DNA of 13,013 bases from CAZAYB01 sp964489215 (lineage in GTDB: Bacteria > Planctomycetota > Phycisphaerae > Sedimentisphaerales > Anaerohalosphaeraceae), in contig CAZAYB010000067.1 in assembly GCA_964489215.1 (NCBI GenBank), positions 1 to 13,013 of the forward strand, in the 5' to 3' direction. The translations under genes were made by a program, and so were the position numbers. Positions within the stretch are counted from its first letter, which is position 1. Each line of letters starts with the position of its first letter. Under the pieces are notes generated by a model. It was given only the letters and a program-made list of their open reading frames with translations, was not told the origin of the DNA and did no database searches. Below, one piece after another: positions 1 through 7,335 of the stretch.

Positions 1-2
1 GC

Positions 3-467
3 CTTGCTTTGATTGCTTTTATAGTTGTAATCTTCGCATTGATCTCTCTTCCAACAATCGGAGCTGTACCGGCAATTGTCGCCCTCGTACTTTACGCACT
101 GTTGCCGATACTGAGAAACACATATACCGGAATAAAACAGGTAGATTCTTCGATAATTGAAGTCGCTCGAGGCATGGGTATGAAACAGCATCAAATTCTG
201 CTGCAGATTGAACTGCCTCTCTCACTGCCGTTCATCATGGCTGGAATAAGAATAGCTGCTGTCTGGACAATAGGGGTGGCCACTCTTTGCGGACTCATTG
301 GTGCAGGAGGACTCGGAGACCTTATTATTAAAGGGTTAAGAAGCATACAGCTCGATTATCTGCTTGCTGGTACCATCCCCGCAGCTGTCCTTGCATTAAT
401 TTTTGACTGGCTGCTCGGTACAATTGAAAAATGGCTGACACCGCATGGACTGGTAAAAGACAAATAG
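3..467 (+). CDS. Osmoprotectant-type ABC transporter permease (OpuBB/OpuCB/ProW-like), 5' end missing
   Basis: This is the C-terminal part of an inner-membrane permease that, in its family, carries glycine betaine, choline or related compounds. The reading frame is open to the left edge; the first start-like codon (TTG at 9) is internal, so the real start lies outside the window. The visible residues hold several hydrophobic membrane segments and a typical ABC-permease EAA loop, E-V-A-R-G-M-G with I-E-L-P twelve to fifteen residues later (around 165-230), which docks to the ATPase. The next segment, G-A-G-G-L-G-D, is typical of the OpuB/ProW group. The binding-protein gene starts 15 bases after the stop on the same strand, as is usual for these operons. 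The ATPase is not in view. The family is clear; the substrate is inferred. Confidence 0.88.
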   Translation, partial: LALIAFIVVIFALISLPTIGAVPAIVALVLYALLPILRNTYTGIKQVDSSIIEVARGMGMKQHQILLQIELPLSLPFIMAGIRIAAVWTIGVATLCGLIGAGGLGDLIIKGLRSIQLDYLLAGTIPAAVLALIFDWLLGTIEKWLTPHGLVKDK

Positions 468-482
468 GATATTAAACAAAAA

Positions 483-1427
483 ATGAAACTTAAATTACTC
501 ATAATCATAACTGTCGTTGCCGTCTGTACTGTTGTACTTATTCTAACTCAGCAAAAAGATTACGCTCAGTCTATAAAACCTGCTTTTGGGGCAGAGTTTT
601 TAACCAGACCTGACGGCTATACAGGCCTCAAAAATCATTACAATTTTAAGTTCAAAAATGAACCTAAGCAAATGGTAGACGGTCTGCTTTACAAGGCTCT
701 GGCAAACCGTTCCGTTGACATTATCAACGGATTTGCTACTGACGGAAGAATACCTGCTTATGAACTGGTATGCCTTGAAGATGACAGGAATTTCTTTCCC
801 CCTTACTACGCCGCCCCGTTGATTAGAAAAGAAACCTTAATGAATTATCCCCAACTTAAAAAAGTACTCAATTCACTTTCTGGAAAGATTACAAACGAAA
901 AAATGCAGCAGCTTAATTACCAGGCTGATGAAAAAGGAAAAAAAGCAATTGATATCGCTCGTGAATATCTTATAAACCTCCAGCTCATCGAAGACAATAA
1001 TTTGGAAAATAAAGAATACAACGGCGAAATAATTATTGGGAGCAAGGAGTTTACTGAACAGGAAATACTCGGTGAAATCCTCTCGCTCATGATAGAACAC
1101 AACACAAATATAAAAGTAAAAAGAAAACTTAACCTTGGCGGAACAATAATATGCTTTAACGCATTAAAAGCCGGAGACTTAGACCTTTACCCTGAATATA
1201 CCGGCACAGGACTCGTAAATATACTAAAACACGATGTAATAAGCGACCCTGAAAAAGTTTATAAAATAGTAAAAAGCAAATTTGAACAGGAATATAATTT
1301 AATTTGGTTAAAACCATTCGGATTTAATAATACTTATACACTGACAATGAGAAAAGAATCAGTACAGAAACTTGGATTAAAAACAATTACAGATCTTTCT
1401 CTCTTGGTAAATAAAAATAATCTTTAG
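483..1427 (+). CDS. Quaternary-amine ABC substrate-binding protein (OpuBC/OpuCC family) with halves in swapped order
   Basis: This is a 314-residue extracytoplasmic binding protein that should deliver betaine/choline-type compounds to the upstream permease. Residues 4-22 form a hydrophobic signal or anchor segment; Cys15 lacks a normal lipobox and no good cleavage site is obvious. The domain order is abnormal. Residues 34-169 match the part that normally ends OpuCC-like proteins: FGAEF, RPDGYTGLK, FATDGRI, LEDDRNFFPPYYAAP, then GKITNEKMQQLNY. Residues 181-306 match the part that normally follows the signal peptide: IIIGSKEFTEQ, NLGG, DLYPEYTGTG, then WLKPFGFNNTY and TITDLS. Both halves look intact and are joined by an acidic/Asn-rich linker (about 170-180), so a functional circular permutation is more likely than decay. 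An AGGA 13 bases before the ATG is a weak ribosome site. The 3' end overlaps the asnB ribosome site. Family is certain; exact ligand unknown. Confidence 0.9.
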   Translation: MKLKLLIIITVVAVCTVVLILTQQKDYAQSIKPAFGAEFLTRPDGYTGLKNHYNFKFKNEPKQMVDGLLYKALANRSVDIINGFATDGRIPAYELVCLEDDRNFFPPYYAAPLIRKETLMNYPQLKKVLNSLSGKITNEKMQQLNYQADEKGKKAIDIAREYLINLQLIEDNNLENKEYNGEIIIGSKEFTEQEILGEILSLMIEHNTNIKVKRKLNLGGTIICFNALKAGDLDLYPEYTGTGLVNILKHDVISDPEKVYKIVKSKFEQEYNLIWLKPFGFNNTYTLTMRKESVQKLGLKTITDLSLLVNKNNL

Positions 1428-1435
1428 GAGTTATT

Positions 1436-2758
1436 ATGTGTGGAATAGCTGGGATATGGGGAAAGAAAAACGAAGACATCGTAATCAAAATGATGAACCG
1501 TATGATACATCGCGGACCGGACGCTGATGGAATCTTCGCAAATGAAAATGGATGCCTCGGACACCGCAGACTTTCAATCATGGACCCCGAAGGAGGCGAC
1601 CAGCCAATTTACTCAGGCGATAAAACCAAGGCTATTATCGCAAACGGTGAGATATACAACTTCCCGTCCTTGAAAGAAGACCTTAAAGAAAAACACAAAT
1701 TCAGAACAGGAAACGACAGTGAATCTGCACTTCATCTTTACGAGGACTTAGCCCTCGAAGCAGCCGACCAGCTTGACGGAATGTTCGCTTTTGCAATATC
1801 AGACGGCAAAGANNNNNNNNNNNNNNNNNNNNNNNNNNNNNNNNNNNNNNNNNNNNNNNNNNNNNNNNNNNNNNNNNNNNNNNNNNNNNNNNNNNNNNNN
1901 NNNNNNNNNNNNCCTGTCGGTGCTTTTCTCTCCGGAGGGCTCGACAGCAGCATAATATGTGCAATGGCAAGAAAACACTTAAAGCAGCTGCACACTTTTT
2001 CTGTTGGCATAGAAGGAAGCCCCGACATTGAAGCGGCAAGAATGGTCGCAAAACACATAGATTCTATTCACCACGAATACCTCTTAACATCTCAGGAGAT
2101 TATTGAAAAACTTCCGGAAATAATTTTCCACCTTGAGTCTTACGACCAGGACCTTGTAAGAAGTGCAATACCCTGCTATTTTACTTCACGACTCGCTTGC
2201 GAATTTGTAAAAGTCATTCTTACCGGAGAAGGTGCAGACGAGCTTTTTGCAGGATACACATATTACAAAGACATCAACAACAACGATGACTTGCATGATG
2301 AACTGCGGAGAAGTGTTTGTTCCCTGCATAACATTAACCTTCAAAGAGTAGACAGACTTACTATGGCACATTCAATTGAAGGAAGGGTACCATTCCTCGA
2401 CACAGAACTGATCGATCTGGCCCAGAAAATACCTGTAGAATACAAGCTAAAAGAAACAGAAACTGGAGAACCTGTGGAAAAGTGGATTCTCAGAAAAGCT
2501 TGTCAGGACCTTTTGCCGCACGAAATTGTCTGGCGAGACAAAGAACAGTTCGATGAAGGCAGCGGAACAGTCGATATTATTTCTGAAGGAATTAAGCAAT
2601 TTATTAAAAAGAGCGAAGCCGAAAATTACATCGACGAAAATGATGATATGAGTTTGCGATCACGCGAAGAGGCCGCATATTTCAAATTACTCGACCAGGC
2701 TTACTCCGGTTCTGAGGTAATACTTGACAATGTCGCACGATGGGCCGAACGTCCTTAA
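1436..2758 (+). CDS. asnB: Asparagine synthetase, glutamine-hydrolysing (interrupted by assembly gap)
   Basis: This cytoplasmic enzyme makes asparagine from aspartate, glutamine and ATP. The N-terminal class II glutamine amidotransferase domain shows nucleophile Cys2 (MCGIAG), HRGPD, the HRRLSIMD block, NGEIYN and a GNDSE motif. After the gap, the synthetase domain shows the ATP-binding PP-loop SGGLDSS, LHTFSVGIEGSPD, LTGEGADELFAGY and EGRVPFLD. AGGAG at 1426-1430 overlaps the stop codon of the binding-protein gene and lies 5 bases before the ATG, so the two genes are probably co-translated. The N run covers the end of the amidotransferase domain and the start of the synthetase domain. Homologues have roughly 95 residues there, but 100 Ns allow only 33, so the true protein is probably near 500 residues. 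The unbroken frame across the Ns is therefore not meaningful. Why asnB follows an osmolyte transporter is unclear. Confidence 0.93.
   Translation: MCGIAGIWGKKNEDIVIKMMNRMIHRGPDADGIFANENGCLGHRRLSIMDPEGGDQPIYSGDKTKAIIANGEIYNFPSLKEDLKEKHKFRTGNDSESALHLYEDLALEAADQLDGMFAFAISDGKXXXXXXXXXXXXXXXXXXXXXXXXXXXXXXXXXXPVGAFLSGGLDSSIICAMARKHLKQLHTFSVGIEGSPDIEAARMVAKHIDSIHHEYLLTSQEIIEKLPEIIFHLESYDQDLVRSAIPCYFTSRLACEFVKVILTGEGADELFAGYTYYKDINNNDDLHDELRRSVCSLHNINLQRVDRLTMAHSIEGRVPFLDTELIDLAQKIPVEYKLKETETGEPVEKWILRKACQDLLPHEIVWRDKEQFDEGSGTVDIISEGIKQFIKKSEAENYIDENDDMSLRSREEAAYFKLLDQAYSGSEVILDNVARWAERP
1813..1912. other. Assembly gap of exactly 100 Ns inside asnB
   Basis: All 100 bases are N. The round number suggests a fixed placeholder for a gap of unknown length. 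Comparison with the asparagine synthetase family suggests that nearly 300 bases are really missing, covering the end of the glutaminase domain and the linker to the SGGLDSS loop. Confidence 0.97.
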
Positions 2759-2788
2759 AATTAAGGCGACCGCCCCGCTCTAACTTAG

Positions 2789-3730
2789 CTAATCTTCCAG
2801 TTGCTTTCCATCCTCATATTCTTCTGTAAAAACACGAGAATTAAGTGTAATTTCCTTATCCACAGGTTCATCATTCAAAATTTTCATAGCCGTTTCAATA
2901 GCCTCCTTTCCTCCGGTCGGATACTCAAAACTGGCAGACAAAATACCCTGATTTACATAAGCCTGACCCTCCTGAGGCAAAGCATCAATACCCACAAACA
3001 AAATCTCATCTGCCCGGCCTAACGCTTTTGCCGCCAGATAAGCTCCATGCGCGCCGGGATCATTATGGGCATACACAAGATCAATTTCCTCAAACCGGGC
3101 AAGGGCAGACTCCATTTCCTTACGCGCAACTGGCTCAAGCCATTTCATATCCGCTTCGAAAATAACCTCAACATCGCTGCCCTCGATTCCCTTGCGAAAA
3201 CCGCTATGCCGGTCCTGACCGGGAGTAGAAGTCATAAGACCCTTAAGCTCCACAACTTTGCCTGTACCACCAAGCTTATCAACTATCCACTTACCGGCCG
3301 CATTCCCGATTTTCTTGTTATCGGCTCCGATAAAGCATGTATAATCACTACCAAGAACTCGTCTGTCAAGAACTACAACAGGAATACCCTGATTGTAAGC
3401 CCGAGCTGCAACAGGAGTCAGAGGAGCTGCCTCTTTCGGTGAAATAATAATAACATCCACTCCCGCACTGATAAATTCTTCCATCTGAGCCTGCTGCTTA
3501 AGAGTATCATTCTGTGCATCCTTAAAAACCACCTCAATCTGCGGCTCCGCATCGGCCGCTGCCTTTATATCAGCGTTCATCTGAACTCGCCAGGGCTCAC
3601 CAAGATTACACTGACTCATACCTATAGTCCAGCCGGCCGGACCTCCATCGGTTGTATCCTTCTTACTGCACCCAAAAACAACCATTAACAAAACCCATGC
3701 AAAAACACTAAAAAGCTTAAAATTCTTCAT
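2789..3730 (-). CDS. Sugar ABC transporter substrate-binding lipoprotein (RbsB/YtfQ-like)
   Basis: This 313-residue protein captures a sugar outside the cytoplasmic membrane and passes it to the permease encoded just upstream. Residues 1-20 are a lipoprotein signal peptide ending V-F-G-C, with the lipidated Cys at 21, followed by a polar KKDTTDGG tether. The rest is a periplasmic-binding-protein type 1 fold of the RbsB/YtfQ group: WTIGMSQCNLGEPWR (34-48), AGVDVIIISPKEA (89-101), IPVVVLDRRV (116-125), the QDRHSGFRKG segment (172-181) and AHNDPGAHGA (221-230). The L-D-R and H-N-D residues lie where this group binds pyranose or furanose sugars. AAAGGA at 3738-3743 lies 7 bases before the ATG. 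It is the last gene of a three-gene operon. The sugar cannot be named; a hexose, pentose or galactofuranose-type substrate would all fit the family. Confidence 0.92.
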   Translation of the reverse strand: MKNFKLFSVFAWVLLMVVFGCSKKDTTDGGPAGWTIGMSQCNLGEPWRVQMNADIKAAADAEPQIEVVFKDAQNDTLKQQAQMEEFISAGVDVIIISPKEAAPLTPVAARAYNQGIPVVVLDRRVLGSDYTCFIGADNKKIGNAAGKWIVDKLGGTGKVVELKGLMTSTPGQDRHSGFRKGIEGSDVEVIFEADMKWLEPVARKEMESALARFEEIDLVYAHNDPGAHGAYLAAKALGRADEILFVGIDALPQEGQAYVNQGILSASFEYPTGGKEAIETAMKILNDEPVDKEITLNSRVFTEEYEDGKQLED

Positions 3731-3745
3731 AATTTCATCCTTTCT

Positions 3746-4741
3746 TTATTTATTTTTCTGCAATAAAACTGCTCCAATAATAATTACACCCGTCAGCATC
3801 AGACGCTTATCTTCTCCAACTGCGTTAATACTGAGAATCTTTTCAAGATAACCTATAGTCAAAATACCTATCAAAGTCAGCCATATACTCCCCCTGCCCC
3901 CCTGAAGCGTAGTACCGCCAATAACTACCATTGCTATTGCTGATAATTCGTATGCAATACCAGCTTCAGGATCTCCCTGAAATTCCTGAGCCGCCTGGCA
4001 AATCCCGGCCGCTGCTGAAAACAAACCGCTCATACCGAAAGCAAGAATCTTGATTGCATTGACAGGAACACCGGACAATCGGGCAGCTTCTTCATTTCCG
4101 CCGATTGCATAAATATACCTGCCCTGCCTGAGCTTTTTTAGTAATATCCATGAAATAAATATACAAACCAGCAAAATAACGGTTACAACAGTAACATTAC
4201 CCCAGAGTATTTTGGCATTTATAAAGTTGAATATCTCCGGTATCTCTACATATTGATAACTGCCGTCTGACTGTTGAACTGCCGTTGAAACCTTCTGACC
4301 TTTACTAACCCACTTTGTCAAACCACGGGCAAAAACCATCATTGCAAGTGTTGCGATAAAAGGCTGAATATTAAATCGCCCTATAAAAAAACCAGAAATC
4401 GCTCCGCAGCTTAGACCTGCTGTCAAACACAACAGGATCACAAAAAACCAGTTCCATTGTAAGTGAATTGACATCATAGAAAACAGCACCGCAGTAAGTG
4501 CAAGAACACTGCCGACCGACAAATCAATACCTCCTGCGATAATTACAATACTCATTCCGCAAGCAAGTATACCGTAAACCGAAACAGAACGCAGCATATC
4601 CCTGTGCGTCCCCCATTTCAAAAAGGCACCGTCTGCATTGAAAATCAGACCCAAAATAACAACAACTATCAAAGCACCAAGAGCTCGTAAAGTAGGCGAA
4701 TGCACCCATTTTCCTGATGATTTAGTCAAATCTTCTCTCAT
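3746..4741 (-). CDS. Sugar ABC transporter permease (RbsC-like, CUT2 family)
   Basis: This 331-residue integral membrane protein forms the channel of the sugar importer. It has a short cytoplasmic N-terminus, a first membrane segment at about 20-35 and several more hydrophobic stretches to the C-terminus. Family marks are GGIDLSVGS (70-78), FNIQPFIATL (123-132), the AIGGNEEAARLSGVPV block (212-227), which contacts the ATPase, and GGTTLQGGRGSI (275-286). Length is normal for RbsC-like permeases. GGGAG at 4749-4753 lies 7 bases before the ATG and is inside the end of the ATPase gene. The start overlaps the ATPase stop in ATGA (4738-4741), so translation is probably coupled. The lipoprotein gene follows after 15 bases. 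Confidence 0.94.
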   Translation of the reverse strand: MREDLTKSSGKWVHSPTLRALGALIVVVILGLIFNADGAFLKWGTHRDMLRSVSVYGILACGMSIVIIAGGIDLSVGSVLALTAVLFSMMSIHLQWNWFFVILLCLTAGLSCGAISGFFIGRFNIQPFIATLAMMVFARGLTKWVSKGQKVSTAVQQSDGSYQYVEIPEIFNFINAKILWGNVTVVTVILLVCIFISWILLKKLRQGRYIYAIGGNEEAARLSGVPVNAIKILAFGMSGLFSAAAGICQAAQEFQGDPEAGIAYELSAIAMVVIGGTTLQGGRGSIWLTLIGILTIGYLEKILSINAVGEDKRLMLTGVIIIGAVLLQKNK

Positions 4742-6276
4742 ATCTGATCTCCCTCATGAATCGTTTGCCCTAATGCAGCACTTAATATCTTTTCCTGGGT
4801 CGCCTGATCACGTGAAAACTCTGCTGTCACCTGGCCGCGGTGCATTACCAAAATCCGGTCACTCATCGCAAGAAGTTCCGGCATTTCAGATGTAATCAGA
4901 ACAACTGCCAGCCCCTCACTGGTCCATTCATTCATCAGCTTATAAATCTCCTGCTTAGCTCCAACATCAACACCACGTGTCGGTTCATCCATCAGCAAAA
5001 CCTTAGGATCTGTCTGAATCCATTTCGAAAGAACTACCTTCTGCTGGTTACCCCCGGAAAGCGAACTTACACTCTGATGGATGCTGTCTGCCTTTATCTG
5101 TACTGAACGAAGAGTCTCTGCTGCAGACTTCTTCTCTAAACTTGTACGCAGCCAGTTCTTTGTCGAAAACTTTTTCAGTGAAGCCAAAGATGTGTTATGC
5201 AAAATATTCATCGTCATAACCAATCCGCTGCTTTTGCGGTCGTTAGTCAGTAAAGCCAGACCATTGGAAATGGAATCTGCAGGACACTTTATCGCTGCTT
5301 CTCTGCCGTCTAATCTGACAGAACCCCTCACACAGGAACCATAAGAACCGAAAACACCATGAAGCAATTGAGAATTACCAGAACCCTGAAGCCCCGCAAT
5401 ACCAACGATCTCACCTGCCCGTACTGAAAATGAAACATCATTCACTACAGGTATAGGGTTTTCTGCCTTGCCGGGAACTGTAATAGATCTGGCTTCCAAA
5501 CGAATATCACCTGGCTCAGAATGATGACGAGGAAATTGCTGATTGAGTTCTCGTCCCGCCATCCAGCGGACCAGACCGTCTGAAGGAAGCCTTTCTGCGG
5601 TCTCTGTTCCAATATATCGGCCGTCTCGAAGAACGCTTATACGGTCTGCAATCTCATAAATCTCCTCCATCTTGTGCGATATATAAACAATCCCGCACCC
5701 TGACTCTTTAAGTTGACCAATAATGCCGAACAGTTTTTCAACCTCCGGCTCCGTCAAAGCGCTGGTAGGCTCATCCATAACAATTATACGCGAATTGTAC
5801 GACAAAGCTTTGGCAATTTCAACCATCTGCTGAAGACCGATCGGCAATTCATCAACTGACTGATTGACATCGATTTCAAGCCCAAGTTCAGATAGCAGAC
5901 AGCGAACCTGTTGTTTCATCTTTTCATGTTGAACCCAGGAAAAACGATGCATTTCCCTCCCGAGAAAAATATTCTCATAAACACTCAAAGAACCGACAAC
6001 TGACAATTCCTGGTGAATAATTGAAATACCGAAAGAAGATGCATCCTGAACAGATTTGAAACGAACTCCACTGCCGTCAACAAAAAAACTACCGGAATAA
6101 TCAGTAATAACACCCCCCAGAATCTTTATAAGAGTGCTTTTACCTGCTCCATTTTCCCCTGCCAGTATATGCACCTCTCCACTGCGAAGATCAAATTGAA
6201 CATCCTTTAAAACCTCTACTGACCCGAAAGACTTGCAAATATCTGTCATCCTAAGAAAGTAATCATTACCGCACAT
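4738..6276 (-). CDS. Sugar ABC transporter ATP-binding protein with two ATPase domains (RbsA/MglA-like)
   Basis: This cytoplasmic protein drives the importer by ATP hydrolysis. Positions below count from a possible TTG start at 6282, two codons before the ATG used here. Domain 1 has Walker A GENGAGKST (42-50), Q-loop HQELS (90-94), a weakened signature LPIGLQQ (146-152) and Walker B IIVMDEP (166-172). Domain 2 has a changed Walker A, GLQGSGNS (297-304), without the catalytic-loop Lys, then a full signature LSGGNQQ (408-414) and Walker B VLLMDEPTRGVD (428-439). One regular and one degenerate site is normal in RbsA/MglA proteins. AGGA at 6289-6292 lies 6 bases from the TTG but 12 from the ATG at 6274-6276, so the exact start is undecided. 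It is the first gene of the operon, divergent from the GntR gene. Confidence 0.93.
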   Translation of the reverse strand: MCGNDYFLRMTDICKSFGSVEVLKDVQFDLRSGEVHILAGENGAGKSTLIKILGGVITDYSGSFFVDGSGVRFKSVQDASSFGISIIHQELSVVGSLSVYENIFLGREMHRFSWVQHEKMKQQVRCLLSELGLEIDVNQSVDELPIGLQQMVEIAKALSYNSRIIVMDEPTSALTEPEVEKLFGIIGQLKESGCGIVYISHKMEEIYEIADRISVLRDGRYIGTETAERLPSDGLVRWMAGRELNQQFPRHHSEPGDIRLEARSITVPGKAENPIPVVNDVSFSVRAGEIVGIAGLQGSGNSQLLHGVFGSYGSCVRGSVRLDGREAAIKCPADSISNGLALLTNDRKSSGLVMTMNILHNTSLASLKKFSTKNWLRTSLEKKSAAETLRSVQIKADSIHQSVSSLSGGNQQKVVLSKWIQTDPKVLLMDEPTRGVDVGAKQEIYKLMNEWTSEGLAVVLITSEMPELLAMSDRILVMHRGQVTAEFSRDQATQEKILSAALGQTIHEGDQI

Positions 6277-6382
6277 TATCAAATATCATCCTGAAATAAC
6301 TATTGAATTCCATAGCAATATAAATCAAATAAATCGCTCTCCCAAAAACTCCTGAAAACCGTCTCAAGCTGAACAATATCTC

Positions 6383-6391
6383 ATTATATCA
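6383..6391 (-). promoter_or_regulatory. Extended -10 promoter for the sugar importer operon
   Basis: On the - strand the sequence reads TGATATAAT: a perfect TATAAT (6388 to 6383) preceded by the TGn of an extended -10 element. The -35 position holds only weak matches, as is typical of extended -10 promoters. Transcription would begin near 6376. The region is AT-rich, so chance matches are possible. Confidence 0.55.
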
Positions 6392-6529
6392 TACATATAG
6401 AGTATATCCAGACCTTTTTTGAAGCTGGAAAAACACCATCCCTCAGGCTGACAACCACTGCTGTCCCAATCCCCCGCAACCCGACAAACAACAATAATTT
6501 GCGGAATTGCTGGATTTTACAGGAATAAC

Positions 6530-6558
6530 TTGACAAACATTTTGATACATCATAATAT
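6530..6558 (+). promoter_or_regulatory. Sigma-70-type promoter of the GntR gene
   Basis: TTGACA (6530-6535), a 17-base spacer and TAATAT (6553-6558) give a perfect -35 and a -10 with five of six consensus bases at ideal spacing. Transcription would start near 6565, about 37 bases before the GTG start codon and at the left end of the direct repeat, so a protein bound there could block its own gene. Confidence 0.72.
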
Positions 6559-6565
6559 GTTTTTT

Positions 6566-6600
6566 TTATGAGTTTATAAATAATAATTATGGGTTTATGA
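6566..6600 (+). repeat. 14-base direct repeat, candidate operator
   Basis: TTATGAGTTTATAA (6566-6579) and TTATGGGTTTATGA (6587-6600) match at 12 of 14 positions and are 21 bases apart start to start, about two DNA helix turns, so both copies face the same side. They lie between the predicted transcription start and the start codon of the GntR gene. The copy at 6564-6575 shares 12 identical bases with the leader of the KDPG-aldolase operon. Function as an operator is inferred. Confidence 0.5.
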
Positions 6601-6601
6601 T

Positions 6602-7303
6602 GTGCCAAACATAGATTTTAAGACAAAAATCAAACTCGGCCAACTACAAAATACACTTTCTCAACGTGTTTATGACACCCTGAGAGAGGAGATCGTCAAT
6701 GGAGACCTTAGCCCTGGCCAGCGTTTAACCCGACGTGGCGTCAGCAAACGTCTCGGGGCAAGCCAAAACCCTGTGACAGAAGCGCTGATGAAGCTGGAAC
6801 GAGATGGTTTTGTGGAAAATAAGTCGCTTTACGGCTGTCGGGTCAGGGCCCTAACGATTGACGACATCGAGAATGACCAAATTCTCCGAGAAGCATTGGA
6901 GTGTCAGATTGCCCGGCTTTGCTGTGAAAACGCTATGGACCATGAATTGGAAGACCTGATGACGAGAGCTGCGGAACTTGACCGCATTACAAAGACTGGA
7001 AATCCAGAATCCAAAATGGGAATGCGGCTGCATCTGGATTTTCATATTCTGCTGGGTAAATATGGCAGAAAATGCCCGTATCTTACAGAAGAACTGGAGC
7101 GTGTGTGGCTTCGCAGTCTCATGCGGCTCAACTGGATCAAAAGTGCGCTTTTTGGAGAACTGCCCAATGACTGGCATCAACAATTAGTCGCAGAGATCCA
7201 AGCCAGGGATGTAGATAAGGCTGAAGCCAAAATGCGTGAACATGTACGAAAAAATGAACAATATGACTTGGATTCACTTGAAATTTTATATCAAAGCAAA
7301 TAA
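6602..7303 (+). CDS. GntR family transcriptional regulator, FCD (FadR-like) subfamily
   Basis: This 233-residue DNA-binding protein probably senses an organic or sugar acid and controls the divergent importer and downstream catabolic genes. Residues 18-82 form the winged helix-turn-helix: LSQRVYDTLREEIVNGDLSPG, then the recognition region VSKRLGASQNPVTEALMKLERDGF and the wing. Residues 90-220 are the all-helical FCD effector domain; His148 (in DFH), His192 and His214 fit its usual metal-binding histidines. The start is GTG at 6602, because the frame is closed by a stop at 6584 and the next Met is inside the DNA-binding domain. No Shine-Dalgarno sequence precedes it. ATG codons at 6597 and 6600 are out of frame. 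The aldolase gene follows after 32 bases, probably in the same transcript. The effector is unknown. Confidence 0.92.
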   Translation: MPNIDFKTKIKLGQLQNTLSQRVYDTLREEIVNGDLSPGQRLTRRGVSKRLGASQNPVTEALMKLERDGFVENKSLYGCRVRALTIDDIENDQILREALECQIARLCCENAMDHELEDLMTRAAELDRITKTGNPESKMGMRLHLDFHILLGKYGRKCPYLTEELERVWLRSLMRLNWIKSALFGELPNDWHQQLVAEIQARDVDKAEAKMREHVRKNEQYDLDSLEILYQSK

Positions 7304-7335
7304 CACGTGTGTGGAAATAAAACAGGAGTAAACTG

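Larger units (their letters stand above)
6283..6601. promoter_or_regulatory. Divergent regulatory region between the sugar importer operon and the GntR gene
   Basis: These 319 bases hold no convincing gene. They contain a leftward extended -10 promoter (6383-6391), a rightward -35/-10 promoter (6530-6558), a 14-base direct repeat after the rightward promoter (6566-6600), and a weak inverted repeat CCGCAA/TTGCGG (6474-6479 and 6499-6504, 19 bases apart) between the two promoters. The importer mRNA would have a leader of about 95 bases. No known riboswitch fold is recognised in it. Divergent placement of a regulator and a transporter operon is a classic sign that the regulator controls both directions. 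Confidence 0.7.

Noticed and set aside
2759..2788. Terminator between convergent asnB and lipoprotein gene
   Set aside because: Only a three-base GGC/GCC stem without a T-run can be drawn in these 30 bases.
3047..3442. + strand ORF of 131 codons
   Set aside because: Antisense to the sugar-binding lipoprotein gene, which has a full set of family motifs; no domain recognised.
6283..6382. Riboswitch in the importer leader
   Set aside because: The leader is about 95 bases but I could not match it to any known riboswitch core or draw a convincing fold.
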